Shown here in pieces: positions 12,503 to 25,336 of a DNA stretch of 64,000 nucleotides. The notes under the pieces were generated by a model. It did not search any database and had not been told where the DNA came from. It worked only from the letters and a program-made list of their open reading frames with translations. The stretch is from NCBI GenBank assembly GCA_011800155.1, contig CM022376.1:2232001-2296000 (forward strand), written 5' to 3'. A program made the translations under genes and the position numbers. The DNA comes from Flammulina velutipes (lineage: Eukaryota; Basidiomycota; Agaricomycetes; Agaricales; Physalacriaceae). Within the stretch, counting starts at the first letter, position 1, and each line of letters starts with the position of its first letter.

Positions 12503-13592
12503 CTAATCGTTGAGGGCCGCCAGATAGCTCTGTAAGATTCGGTTAGCGGATAAGATGAATGGGGAAGAGACCAAAGCACCTCTCGTTCCTTCAGAAACTC
12601 CAGATAGGTCAAGGCCACAGCTATCCAAAAGCTAGTGTCGATGCCCACCAGCCGTTCTTCTGCCTTGTCAATCTCGATGGCGCCTGTCCTCGAACCGATG
12701 CTGTATACCGGTGTTCGATCATGAAAGGAAAGTAATGGGGGACATAATGGCTTCGCCGGAGTCTCTACAACGTCGGGCATTGATGTATACGGCGGCGGCG
12801 CGGATACAGACGCTGCTGGGACGCGTGCGAGGGTGAATGAATTGGAATGCGATGGAATCAACGCGGCCAGCGCGCGCGACACAAACGAGAAGCCAAATCC
12901 TGCTGGCTCCGTCGTCTGCGCCGACGACGCGGGCATCATGACAAACTCGCAGACCTGGGTGGGCATGGGCAACGAGGGCGGTCTTGCGCCTGGCGTCGGC
13001 GTCGTCGGTGTCGTCGACAACGAGGGCGGCCGTGTTGACGTTGGTGTTGGAGGATACGAATGCGTGCTGGAGCTAGAGACAGACGTCCTGTCGGGGCTTC
13101 CGCCTGGCATGCCCGTCCTCACAACCATCTGCAGCGCACCCTCTGCTCTTCGACTTGGCAACAGCGATATGAACGTGCCCGGCGGGAATGCACGCGACCG
13201 TATGCGAATGTACCACCCGCGTTTCGGTCGGTGTATTGTCCAGCATATTGTCGACGTTGGATTATGCTGAAGACCAGGTAAAGGGAGACAGGAAAGCAGT
13301 GAACAATGAACGCACAACTATATGTTCGACAATCTCTTCATCGCCAAGGAATCGTTCCTGCAAGGCTAAGTCTTGTGAATACTGAAGCAGGCCTGACGCA
13401 CTTTGTACCAAATGACTCTCTCCGTCTTCTCTTCGTACACGTTGACCCTTGCTTGCTCGTCAATCACGTCCGAGCTGTTTGTCGATGAGCAGGCGCGTTT
13501 AACTTGTCTGAAACGCACCTAGAAACATTGAATCTCAGTACGTTCAACGAGCATCCCGCTGGCGCTGTCACTGTCGTCGTCGTCGTCGCCAT
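12503..13592 (-). CDS. Uncharacterised Pro/Ser-rich fungal protein
   Basis: Exons were assembled by hand. Exon 1 (from 13592) encodes MATTTTTVTAPAGCSLNVLR, with the Thr run created by a trinucleotide repeat. Next come SSDVIDEQARVNVYEEKTE, ERFLGDEEIVEHIV and a large exon beginning near RPKRGWYIRIRSRAFPPGTF. That exon carries a Ser/Thr/Pro-rich linker (about 13000-13080) and a conserved-looking C-terminal block, DTSFWIAVALTYLEFLKERE. A final short exon, SYLAALND, ends at TAG 12503. The ordered block at each end with a disordered middle suggests a scaffold or regulatory protein, but no family could be named. It diverges from the oxidoreductase gene at 13930 and shares its 340-bp promoter region. 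Confidence 0.62.
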
Positions 13593-13929
13593 CCTGCTCC
13601 AAGTTATTCTTTTTGTCGTCGTCGTCGCGAATTAAAGTGCGGCGCTTGCGGCCCGGTTACCGAAAGTACTGTTCGAACTTTCAAATGTCTGCCTCGTCCT
13701 ACCAAGTTGGACCGAGGCTCCAAACACGTTCGCCTCTCTTACTAATACTAAGAATTATAACGCATGCTCTTTAGTCATTCGCCATCTTGCGTGCTTGCAT
13801 TTTCTCACATCAAGCCATCTATTAATCAGCCACCGTCGGGACAAATTCTAGCAAGAGGCCGAGAGTATCGCATAACATTCTGGATATAAATTCTGAGCAA
13901 GACGTGACCAATCTTTCTTGCTCCCCACC
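13593..13929. promoter_or_regulatory. Shared divergent promoter region
   Basis: This 337-bp spacer lies between two start codons that point away from each other (13592 minus, 13930 plus). It starts with GTC microsatellite repeats reaching to about 13625. I could not single out a specific factor site. Confidence 0.4.
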
Positions 13930-15463
13930 ATGTCCACAGTTCGCAACGGACAGCTCATCTTCAATGAAGTCCCAACAGGTGAATAACTCCCGGTACCTTC
14001 AGCGGCATCAAAGCTTATCGATTGCCTTCCCCGCCACAGGTTTCCCAGAACCAGGGAAAACAACTGTCTACAGAGATACTGCTACCATTGATTTGGATTC
14101 TGTCCCTCTCGATGGTGGTGTTTTGTTCAAGACACTCTACTTGAGTATCGATCCGTTCTTGCGCGGTCGAATGCGTAGCCCAGAGGTCAAGTCGTACGCT
14201 GTAGGTCATGCTCCTGGCGATTCTATTCAAAAGTGACTAAATTATTTGAGCCGGCGTATGTTCTCGGACAACCGTAAGCCCCACCCATCAAGTGTTGGCT
14301 ATGATATCGATTATTGATTCTCTTCGCGCAGCGTGCAAGGATACGCCGTGGGACGGATCCTGCGCTCCGAACATAAAGCGTTCAAAGAGGGAGATCATAT
14401 CGTCACATTCACGAGTACGTACCCTTCTCGGCCTTTCATAGCACAGTTCTCCAATCCGACGTGGCGCAGATTTCCAAGAATACAACGTCATTCCCGCTTC
14501 TTCTAACCTAGATGCAATCTCCGTTCTTCCAGAAGTCAAGGGTAAAAACGGTGATTTGCTTCCGTGGTCTTTGTACGTGGGCGTCCTCGGTATGCCTGGC
14601 AGAACGGCGTATGGTGGATGGAAGGAATACGCTAGCGCCAAGAAGGTAAGATTCTAAGTTCTTTATGGGCGTTACATTATCTGATATCTTGCCTCATAGG
14701 GAGAAACCGTATTTTTATCAGGGGCAGCTGGTACGTGTCCTCAATCAATATATGTATCGCATACTAACTTCATACTAGGCTCCGTTGGATCGTAAAGGCG
14801 TTGATTTGACTCGTTATCCACTTACTCACCGTGCCACAGGTTTCTCATTCAGTTAGCGAAACGTGACGGTCTTAAGGTCATTGCCAGCGCGGGATCGAAG
14901 GAGAAGGTCGACTTCTGTAAATCCATCGGCGCTGATGTGGCATTCAATTACAAGACAGAGAGTACGAAAGATATTCTGGAGAAGAATGGGCCCATTGATA
15001 TGTATGTGTTATTACTTATCTTTCCTTCGTACGGTGACTGATTCCGAATAGTTATTGGGACAATGTCGGCGGCGAAACGCTCGACCTCGCTTTCGCCAAC
15101 GCCTCATTGCATGCGCGATTCGTGGAGTGTGGTATGATTTCGCAGTACAATAACAAGGATGGGTATAACTTCAAGGTTCGTCCTCAATCGTTTCTGGTAG
15201 GTTGAAGAATACTGATCTTCCTGCTGTAGAACTTTGGAAGAGTGATCAGTCAGAGGATTCGCCTCACCGGTCTCCTTGTGTATGATACAGACCCCATTCA
15301 CGAAGAAAGCTTTTACAAGGAAATTCCGGCGCTCGTGGCGAATGGAGAGTTGAAGTACTCGGAAGATGTGACAAAGGGATTGGAGCTGGCGGGACATGCG
15401 ATCTTGGATGTACAGTTGGGCAGGAATAAGGCGAAGAGTGTGGTTTGGGTTGCGGATGACTGA
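13930..15463 (+). CDS. MDR-family NADP-dependent oxidoreductase (LTB4 dehydrogenase-like), copy 2
   Basis: This gene is paralogous to the one at 9360-10881 and keeps the canonical family motifs. The start MSTVRNGQLIFNEVPTG is followed by an intron, then GFPEPGKTTVYRDTATIDL and DPFLRGRMRSPEVKSYA. Later exons give PAYVLGQP, VQGYAVGRILRSE, EYNVIPASS, GVLGMPGRTAYGGWKEYA, GETVFLSGAAG, the Rossmann-fold block KVDFCKSIGADVAFNYKT and a C-terminal exon ending AKSVVWVADD. The predicted length is around 345 residues, as usual for these enzymes, which reduce alpha,beta-unsaturated carbonyls with NADPH (family knowledge). Introns fall at the same places as in copy 1, pointing to duplication with inversion. 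The intact RGRM motif makes this the likelier active enzyme. Confidence 0.92.
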
Positions 15464-15756
15464 ACATGCCGTTCCAAAAGATAGCGACAACATTGTTGTA
15501 TTAGTATTGATGAATAACATGCCATGTATCTGGTCAGCGGTTGTAATAAGTCAAGTAGTGAGTGAGAGGAATAGAGCGAGTGTAGGAAGAGTCTAGAGAT
15601 GTAGGAACGAGTACGAGATGCAGGAACGAGCGCCAGAGATGTAAAAATGAGCGTAAAAGGTGAGTGTGAGGGGAATCCGAAATATCCATATCAATCATCA
15701 ATGTAAAACATAACTAGTTATAAGTACAATACGGTACCAGGAAATAGACAAAGCAT
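15464..15756. other. Convergent 3' region with degenerate minisatellite
   Basis: The spacer lies between two convergent genes. At 15594-15652 a unit resembling GAGATGTAGGAACGAG recurs about three times with changes. No reading frame was found. Confidence 0.45.
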
Positions 15757-17895
15757 CTAAGCTTTCTCTAGATGTGCAACGTTATCCTCCAACGAATCCT
15801 TCTCCGTTTTGCCGCCGCCGAGACCATTCTCCACATGGGCGTGGGTGAGCTCCGCTGAAACATCTTCACCGTCGAAGAGAGCAGCGGTCTCTTCCAGGGT
15901 AAGGTTCTTCGTCTCAACGATGACTAGCGAGGAATTAGACACGGTATGAAGGTGAGGAAGAGGGTTGCTTACAGAGCCATAGGAAGACACACTCGAATCC
16001 GATCCATACAACGTAGACAATCTGATTATGTCGTCAGAATGGGAAACTAATATCTGGCAGGATGGATACTCACGTAGTATTTCCAACCAATGTTGTCCAT
16101 AGCGATAGGGTTGACGTATTGGTTGAAGATCAGCGCGAGGGAGACGGTGAAGTTAAGTACGTTCAAGCCCTTGGCTCGGAGTGGGTAAGGCATGATCTCT
16201 ACTGTGTATGAAACGATGAGTGGGGAGAATGCGATGCTACAGAAATATTAGCATCAGGGATAAAGGAGAGAGGATGAAGATGAACGTACTCGTAAGCGGC
16301 GTAGAACAGGAATATAAATGCAATGAGACCGTGTGCTGCCCGAGGCGAGCCCACTTCTGAGAAAATCGCGTAGCAGATGGTTTGGCAACTGAAGAAGATG
16401 AACATTCCACCGCCGGACAAGAGGAAGAGGACACGTCGGCCGATCTTGTCGACTAAGCCGGAGGCAACGAGCGCCCAAGCCAAGTTCCAGATTTGGAGAA
16501 TACCGTTGATGAGGAGCTGTTGCGGAGTGAGATAAAGGAAGGAACAAGGAGCGAAGAGTGACCAACCTGATGCGTCGGGTCCTTGATGTTGATGCTCGTG
16601 AGGATCTTGTTGAGGTAGTATGATGCGATACCATTGCCAGACCATTGGGAGAAGAAGGCAATACCGATGATGACGTTCATACGTTTCCTGTTTCCGGGTG
16701 TCTTGACGAGGGCTTTCCAACCGACGTTAGCAGCGACGTTCCGATCAAAGTCGATGGCAGCTTTGATTTCGGCGAATTCGTACTTGACGAGAGGATCTTC
16801 GCTGTTTAAGGGTAAGTGCTTGGACGGGAATGTTGTTAAGGGGATGTACGAACCGATTACTGTCCGCATGGTAATACGCTAGGACTTCGAGAGCCTCTTC
16901 CTCCCTTCCTTTACTAATGAGCCAACGAGGAGATTCGGGTGCCCACCAGATGAGCAGGAGCTGGATGATGGAAGGGAGAGCCTGGATGACGGAGGGAACT
17001 CTCCACGCCCATGTGTTACCGATCTTGAATGTGCCATACGTGGTCCAGGCGGCGCTGTGAGGGCTATTAGCTCGGTTCTAGTCTGGAGTAAATCCTACGT
17101 ACACAATAGCACCAGAATACCATAACGAGTTGTAAGCCGAGGTGAGTGGAGCACGGTACGTGGGGTACGAAATTTCGGTAATGAGCATGGGTGCGGCATT
17201 GGCTGTGGGACACCGGAGTGAGCAGAATGGTAATGTAGAAAGGCGGGAGACATACCAGCAAATGTTAGACCAAATCCAATGAGGAATCTACGCGGAATAC
17301 CTTGATGAGACACGCTGATTCGATTGATGGTGCGGGTAAAACTCACCGAGCACCGATGAACATGCCAACGGACGTTGAAGCAGTCTGGAGGGCGGTTGCG
17401 CCGCACATGATGAGGGCACCGAGGGCAACGGTACGACGACGTCCAATACCATCAGAGAGATATGGCGCAAAGGGATATGCAGCCAGCGAGCCGATGTTCT
17501 AGCAAACTTTAATGCATGTTGACGCCATAGGAAAAGTGGTATACCTGGATAGCATTTAGGAGACCGAGCTTTCCACCAGTTGGGTTGTTGAAGTAGGAGG
17601 ACCATTGGGTAAGGGATTGCAGACCGTTCATCATACTTCCGTCGTAGCCATTGGTGGATGAAGTGATGAGGCTGGTGGGTAAATATTAAGACGCGTCGTT
17701 GCGATGATAGAAGGAGAGTAACGCACAACAACACGATCCATCCATTGAGAGCTATGAGTCTAAACGGGTACGATGAGCAACCGTCGCAAATGCTAGGCAA
17801 AGCACGCACCGTCTGTTATTCTTCCATGTTCTGCTAGGATCGACGAGATGTGTGAACGCGTTTTCGTGAACAGGAGCCACTGCGCCTCCAGCCAT
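15757..17895 (-). CDS. MFS sugar (hexose/lactose-type) transporter
   Basis: This is a twelve-helix major facilitator sugar:H+ symporter of the plasma membrane. The start MAGGAVAPVHENAFTHLVDP at 17895 precedes the first helix (LIALNGWIVLLC). Signatures seen are a GYDGSMMNGLQSLTQW segment, PESPRWLISKGREEEAL before the central loop, the loop itself with KTPGNRKRMNVIIGIAFFSQ, VDKIGRRVLFLLSG, and EIMPYPLRAKGLNVLNFTVS ahead of the last helices. The hydrophilic C-tail after KNLTLEETAALFDGED is rich in Asp, Glu and His and ends AHLEKA. There are many short introns. The length of about 530 residues fits the family. The exact sugar cannot be told from sequence. It is convergent with the oxidoreductase at 13930. 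Confidence 0.92.
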
Positions 17896-20296
17896 CTTGA
17901 CGATGAAAGCGTTGGAGTGAGGTGATGGGGAAACCGTGGAATAATGAGAAGCCCTCGCGCTTTTAAATGGTTCAAGTCAAACTGCTTTCTCTCAGGGTCG
18001 CGTGATATTTGACGCATGGCAGGTGATCTTCTGAGTCCACGGCGCCAATGTAGATTGTTATTTCCGACTTCTCCATCTTCCCCACACCGGATCCCCATGG
18101 CACGAATACTTTTCTTGATAAGAAAAAAACAGTAATAATTGTAATCGTTGGCGACGCTCTCTTCGTCCCAGGTAGTCGAACTCTTCGTCAGTCCAACTCC
18201 CTTGTTCGACGTGGCCCGAGATTTCTCCTTCCTCCCGGACATAAGGACACTGGTCTACACGGGTCCCGAATCGATATCCGCGAAAAACTACCAGACTTGT
18301 TCCATTTCGCCACAAGTCCCTCTCAGGTGATGTCGATCGCAGGCCCGCGGCTGCCCGGTTAGAAATTTGCGTGGGCGGTGCCTAGTGGTAGTAGGTGTCG
18401 CCAAGTGTACGCCACAGCTGCCTACAGCGTTCAATATTTCTCCGAGGTTTCGAAATCTATTTTTCCCCCCGAGCTGGTTGACAGTCATTTGGAAATCGAC
18501 GAAGTGTAGTACCGAGAAGAGTCTCTGGCGGCGGCGGAACTGTTTACGACATATCAAAATGAGATTATTTGCTTGACGAAAGGTGGTTTCTTGCTCGTCG
18601 TGTATACCTTGCACACGACGAAGAATTGCGCCACATCTTACCAGTTGATCCGGCATGCTGATGGACATCACTGCCGTACGATCCATGCTTCTCCATCATC
18701 ACTATCAACGCGATCCTGAGCGAGTACCTAGTTCTCACCCAACGGTGCTGTACTTCATGGATGGACGGGGGAAGTTCGGAGGCTCTAGGCATTGTATTCA
18801 CCTCGTTCCCACAAAAAATAGTACACAACATTCAATAGCGGGGAAATAGTGTTTCAAACCTGTGGTAGCTGCTTGAATCGGAGTCGCTGCGCCACCTCGA
18901 CCTACCCTTGGGCTAGGGTGTTTCTCCGACGCTCGCCAAAGGTGAAACAGGTATCCGTATGTTGACATTTGTGCTTGGGTATGTGCCTGCCGGTATTACC
19001 TATAGGGTGAGCAAAAACGCCTATGTCAATAAAGCACACAAAGTCGTCTAGATTCCTGACAATAATCTTGTTCGAAGTCTCTCGAACGGAAAGGTGAACG
19101 AAGGAAAGATTATAGCGTTGTTCCAACTAACACGATTGCACTACCCGTGGCGACTCGTCGGAAGCCAGCCCTCAGAGAGCTTACCTATGTATAGCGTAAG
19201 TAGACCTACTTACGATTGGTTACAATAATTTGCAGTTCGCTGTAAGTAGACGAAACATCTTTCTCAATCTCCAGAAAACTCGTCCTGACGAACCAGCAAC
19301 GTAGTTTGCCTACAACGGTTAAGTGACTGCAAATGGCTGTAATGAACCCGATGCATTGAGTTCCAACTGCGCCCTTTAGATAAGATTAGATATTGGACAA
19401 TCTTATCCACCCGTGCCGCACTAGGCTGCCCTGTATTACAATGTAGTTCGTGCCACCACTGACCAGCAAACTACTTGCTGCCGGACCTGCTGCTCATATC
19501 TTGACACAGAAAGCCGCTGCACACTAAAACCAAGGAGGTAAGTAACATTCTTAGAACATTCTCTTAGATATCTTGAAGGCAAGAACATGTCACACAGTTA
19601 TGTTATGATTTGATACTTAGGCACGATGTGGCGCACTTTCGTAACTTTGATCAGCTTAGAAAGTTATTGAACTCTATAAACGAAGCGACGTCAGATAGTT
19701 AGGTCACCGTAACATATTCAGCAGGTCTCATCTCCATATGTGTAGGTCGGGTAGAGTCTTTAAAATTCCATACGTACCATCGTTCTTTCTTGAGAAATTG
19801 GATCACGAGTAACTTCTTGGACCGAGCTGAACGTCATCCAGCACATCCACGTCTTCCAAATGTCGAAGATCCAACATTGGACCTGTCCCTCTCTGAGTTC
19901 CAACTTGCCACTCCTCGGCCCCACGCGAGTGCTAGTGCATGAGAGTAGATGAGAGAGTGGATAACCGTTCTTTCGGTGAGCGACTCGGAGCTCAGATTAT
20001 CCAACCCTACTACTCACTGACAGCTTCCGGGTGCATACAGACCTGCGACTCCCCGCACGACCGCAGCTCGTCGCCTTGGCATATCAATACAAATCTGATT
20101 ATCGGCTCACTCGGCCCGGATGCGCCACACTGATATTGCATTCATACAACGAGCTCCTCAGGTAGTACAGAAAGCGACAACGAAACTGAGGAAGATGTAC
20201 ATTTATACAACAGTGAGGAACGAGAGTTGTGGATAGATCGTAGTGTAAGTAAGTAGTAGCATACGAGAGATTTATGAAGAGAAGTTAGGGGATATC
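17896..20296. other. Gene-poor stretch
   Basis: No gene could be supported over 2.4 kb. Minus-strand frames at 18288-18831 are open but lack a consistent exon chain. A short palindrome lies at 19195-19214 (CGTAAGTAG arms), and a degraded copy of its half follows about 30 bp later. The first part must hold the transporter promoter. Confidence 0.4.
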
Positions 20297-21542
20297 CTAA
20301 AATGCGAGTTTGATGCCACTATCCGCGAGGCGTTTGAACACGGGAACGACGTGGGCCATGATAAGCCACATCTAGAAAGGGAGGGTAAACATCCGCGCCG
20401 CTATTGGAAAAGAATTTTGAGATACACACATTGTACCACCAGTACGCGTCGCGATCCGATTCCTCCGTGTAATTTGACACATATGTGTGCGATGCAACGA
20501 CACATAAGGCGAGGAAGAGCGTCGAGACCACCACAGGCGGCTGCCACATCCAGACGAGACCAGCCGTCCAGGCCAGCAATAACGCGACAAGTGACCATCT
20601 AGCGAACCACTGAGGCAGCATGATGGGCAAGGTCTTCCTTCCTATTGCGGCATCTCCCGTTCTGTCCCTGAAATCCTGCGCGTAACTCTGGAAATTGATG
20701 TCATTGGTTAACGACAGTGGTGACTTGGTAATTTGAGAAGACGCGTACGGTTGTAAGGTGTATTAGCCCGCTGATGTAGCATGCGATCGAGGCTGTCGAA
20801 GAAAGCGGAGCGTGGTGGCCTGGACTCAAAATATGAATGGCCTGGCGGAAAGAGAAGAAGAGGCGCGACATACCGACGATGAAAGTTGTTCCCCAGCAGT
20901 AGCATACGTAACCGACGGCGGCCAGTGCGGATTTGAAAACCCAGTTGCGGGCCAATCCAAATTCGTTGTACGCCACGGTGAATACGAGGTAAACGGCGCT
21001 GCATACGACCAGATCATGGTAGATGCTGTAGAGGAAGGAGAGGGCAAAGACAGCGTAGTACAACGTCTGCGCGTCCTTCACTGATATCCGCCCAGCCGCG
21101 ATGGGGCGGTGCGGCTTTGACAATTTGTCCTCCTCTAGTCCGACGATCTGCTTCGGGGTCAGCGCGCGTTGGGAGGGAGGAGTATTGAATGTTGTATACC
21201 TGGTTCTGAATCTTTGAGGATCATTAGCGACTGAGACGGAACTGAGAGTGGCTGAAGACTTACTTCGAATGCGATTAAATGTAGTTCCATCCATAGAAAT
21301 GCGAGGATGAAAGACTGGATGTCAGTAGGACCTCCGAGCAGTACTGCTACGGCAAGCTACGTGTCGCACTATGAGAATGGGAAGATAAACGCAAGGAAGA
21401 CGCCACGTACCGTAGGTCCGATAATCGACGATATATCCGACTCAGTGAAAAGGAAAGCAATGTGAACTTTGTCTATGAGTTGGTCGCCGAGGTCGTGAAG
21501 GTAAGTCATAAGGGTCGTAACGGAGAGCGTCTCTGTTTTCAT
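20297..21542 (-). CDS. UbiA-type membrane prenyltransferase
   Basis: This is an integral-membrane prenyltransferase of the UbiA superfamily, which moves isoprenoid chains onto acceptors or cyclises them. The exons from 21542 read MKTETLSVTT, then FLFTESDISSIIGPT, FILAFLWMELHLIAFE, and the first Asp-rich site NQIVGLEEDKLSKPHRPIAA. Several helices follow (for example YYAVFALSFLYSIYHDLVV). The second Asp site is YAQDFRDRTGDAAIGRKTLP, and helices ending in MWLIMAHVVPVFKRLADSG lead to TAG 20297. Both Mg2+/diphosphate-binding motifs are present, so the enzyme is probably active. The length of about 300 residues is usual. An upstream frame with a hydrophobic stretch (21545-21760) can be spliced on in phase, so the true start may be farther upstream. 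The product is unknown; no biosynthetic cluster surrounds it. Confidence 0.85.
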
Positions 21543-24500
21543 GTCTATAGTCGTCTAAGGGCCACGATCCGCGGAAGTGGGAGGGATGATTTACAAGCGG
21601 AGCGGTGAGAATGCTGAAGGAAGACATAGAAAAAGAACCACGTTATATAGAGCAGGATACCCCATGTAGATAGTGTGCTGTTGGTCCACTTGTAGCATAA
21701 AGCACGGCAGGGCAAAAAGCTTCCGGAGGCCACTTCGAATTCAATTGATGAACTTTGCAACTTTGGCCGGTCGGCGGTTAGGGAAGGGGTGTGCTATTTG
21801 GAATAATTATACACGCGCGGAGCTCCCTTCATCGATTTTCGGGTAGTACTGTGGGCGTTTGGAGAAGACTGTGGATAATTAAGTCACCCTAGGTCAGTCG
21901 TTTGAGAGTAATTGGGATAATTAAGCAATTTCATCGTCTGCGCTGGCGAGTTTCTCGTGTGTAGCGAAGAGGCACCGTGAGAGATTTCGTGATGGTGTAG
22001 ACAGGTACCTTCTGATATGTAGAAATGTGACACAGAGGACGTGAAGAACAAGCACGCTTTCGGTGGCCATCCTGCACGACTCGTGCAGGATGGTGCTAAT
22101 GAGGTTTATTAAATGCCACTTAACTCCGATCAGGTACTGGTTTCCGTTGCCTCGATATCAGGGTCTCCACGTCGGGACCGCCGGAAGACGATCCCGGCTG
22201 GGTGTGAGAGCCATTGGAATGTCAGTTCGTGACATCTTTCACGAGAGAAGACGAGTCGAAAAGCCGTACTTCTCTGTATAAAGGAAAGTATACACCATGG
22301 AGCATGTCAGTGGCGACTAGCATGTATGTCAGGGCTGGTCGCTTACCATGCAGTATGACAATCCGGCGCTACATCCGTTTAGCGGCTTCAGTATGTTCAC
22401 GAACGAGTCCCCACCGACGCACGGGATTTCCGCTCGGAAGTAGGTATACAAGCGCGGCACAAATTCCAAGCACGAAAACAAGGACGCGGAAGGCTTCTCA
22501 AGATATCACATTTCTCGGCCACAGTGAATTAGACAAACAGACAAAGCCTTTCGGGTACTGGCATCCCGATGAAAGCGCTAAAAAAGTGCAATTGATGATA
22601 AGGATTTGCGATGACGGGTGAAAGTGACGTGCTTACCTGAGCAGTTTAGTTCTGAGAACTTTCCCAGACGCGCAACGAGGACAGTAACGCGCTAAAGAAT
22701 TTGAAAAAGTCGGCTCGGCTCTCTGGTGCGCAGAGAGTCGAGGTCGAGCGGAGAATCTGCCTTCATGATAGGACGCCTCCCAAGCGTAGGATCGAGACTG
22801 AGCTCCCAGGTCGGAACGTGTTCGGGGAGCGGTGGACGGGAAAAAATCCCAGGTCTGATAGAATGGGCGGGGTCAGTTGTGGAACCTGGGCTCAACAAGA
22901 CTGCAGCGAAGCTAATAAATGAAGCAATGAGAGTACGTTAACGAGAATGGGCTCGAAGCCTCGAACACACTCGCTTGTTGCTGTTGGAAACAGTTAATGT
23001 GGTATCCTGGACCCACCTTGGAACGGAAAAGAAAAGATCATCAATGCATGACAAACAGCGTACGTTTTTTAGAATGCAGGTTAGCACACAAGTTCCTGGA
23101 CCCATTGATAGGCATGATGCCTGACCATCGCTAGAGACTGAGATACTGAATAGAAAACCCAATGATAACAAGGTGAGGCCTAGAAGGAGCTATGTTTGCG
23201 AAACGTCGCTTAAGTTCTTCATTAGCGGGTCCAGGAGAGAAGCAGATAGCGAACATGTGAAAGCGTATACGGCAAAGAGGTTCCTTACGTTACGAAGATA
23301 GTTGAATATCACCCGTATTTTATTTCCTGCCAACGTTGAACTATGCATGAAGGCGGAGAGTAAGGTGAGGCGGCATCTACCGATTAGCGTGGCGTTGTGG
23401 ACGGTTGTTTGTCTTTTCCTGACTCTTACCACCATGGTGCGCATTTCGTTTCATTATTGCCTCGACGCTGAAGCATTTCGCAGTCTTCAGAGCTCAGATA
23501 CACCGCCAACACGCAGCTTGAGCACTGTGAGCATCGTTCATTTTGTCGCCGTTGTCCAGCTAACCGCCCTTTCCAGTGCATGCTCGATACACGGGAACTG
23601 GCCACGCTGATATAACAAAATAGTGAGTCTTTTGCTCATTTCTAGTACTTTGACGCTTAGCTCTTAACAGTGACTGGCTAACGCACCAGCACAGAGACAC
23701 TCTGTCGTCTATAGTCGGTCACCCACCCCTACTATCATTTCTCGCAATTGCAGACGGACAGGCGCTTGGTCGCGTCCAATTTGAGATGACAGAGGTGCGT
23801 CGCGAGTCGCCTTGGTCGGACAATCCTATTGACATTCAACTCAGAAAATGCTTCAGCCGTGTGGTCCACCGCCTCGCAAGGACGACGATTAGGCGTAGCA
23901 TCCATGTATTGTACGATAACCTTTGAATGGAATCCAACACCGTCAAACATCCTGGCAGTCTTTCTTCGCCTAGCTCAGCGAGCGCGACGACCCGCGTTCT
24001 TTTTGGCCATCGCATAGGCGGCGCTTTCAGACCTGTCATTGGCCCGGGCTTCTTCACTCTCCGATGTCTAGCTGACGGCAGCGCAGAAGCTGCGAGCAAG
24101 AATAACATTAATTGCATTCGCCCGGTGCCAGCACCAAGTCTTCGGTTGATGAAATGCTGAGGTCCATTGCTTAGATGGATAAAAGCTCACCAGCTCATAG
24201 CATGGCGATCCGTAACTGTCGATTTCGCAGAGATGCTCGGTTCGATCGGTTCCTTCGGTCAAAGAAGAGCTCAATCTCGACTTTCGTGGAAGAACATATG
24301 ACCTCCGGCGACTTCAAAGTTCAGCGTACGAGTCGCCGTCGCAGTAGACTACCGTGGTCTAGGAAGGACTTGCTCGACGGCACATTCTGCCTGTTCTCTA
24401 GGATACTGAGCCCGCCTTTCTCCGCTTGGAGAGCTGTCCTCTGGCGCGGTGCACAGCTGTACTCCCTCAAGATTCACAGAACTGTGTTCGTAATACCAGG

Positions 24501-25336
24501 CACCTATCACGTACGTGAACGAGCACAAGAATCTGCCTCATTCTCACCCGACGCCCAGCTTTATAAACGCAATGCATGTCGATATCCACTCCACCCTCTA
24601 ATAATGACGATTATATCAAAAGGTCGTGTTTACTAGTGCGCGGGAGGCGGGCAAACTCAGAATAGCAGAACTACGACACGACACGACAACCTTGTCGTCA
24701 CCGACCACTCAATCACCTCCAAGAATCCTTGGGCTCTCTTGGTGTTGTGCGTCTAGCGCATAATAGTCTCAAATGGGGAACAGTCTCCTCGCTTCATAGA
24801 CCTCCCAGTACCAAGAGACTGGCGTATGTTCAAATGTTATGTGACTGTTGACATGGTGCGCTGACTGAGTTTAATCTCCAAAGGTCTTTTCACATCCAGC
24901 AATCGGCCGCCTGAGTGGCACGCTGTCAATGTCATGGTAGAAGATTTTACGCTATCCATCCGTTCAGTGTTTGCAATAACCTTGACACCTCGTTTTCATA
25001 GGAGACGCTTCTGCCGGACCGCTAGTTCAGTTCCACTTTTCGTGCTTAACGACAAACTGCGGACGTACGTTGATTACGGACATTGACAACGATCATTTGC
25101 ACAGTTCACGCATGTCGCGCGCCGTACATCGCGATTCGCATGCCTTCACGTGATGAGTAAGTCTCGTTCCTCCAGTACAACATGCTAAATTGACCAAGTT
25201 GAAGTACGAAGCTAGGACCTATTGCGGTCAAAGCCCAAAGACAATCTGCACGACAATGCCTCAATCACGCCAAACCCTTTGAGGGACATTGTACGGTGGT
25301 CAAGGAGTATAGCTTATTGTCTACCATCCTTTAAAA
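21543..25336. other. Gene-poor stretch
   Basis: No gene could be supported over 3.8 kb. Several plus-strand frames of 60-150 codons exist (for example 22214-22621 and 24175-24636), but they have neither recognisable motifs nor sensible splice joins. A near-perfect 27-bp palindrome lies at 22067-22093. Confidence 0.4.
22067..22093. repeat. 27-bp near-perfect palindrome
   Basis: Two 13-bp arms (CCATCCTGCACGA and its reverse complement) flank a single C. In RNA this would be a strong hairpin but with almost no loop. In DNA it is a possible cruciform or dimeric binding site. No gene is adjacent. Confidence 0.7.

Noticed and set aside
18288..18831. Two overlapping minus-strand frames in the 18 kb desert
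   Set aside because: They cannot be joined by plausible introns and lack leader or domain features; left unannotated.
24175..24636. 153-codon plus-strand frame
   Set aside because: No motif, and an antisense frame is open as well; no splice logic.
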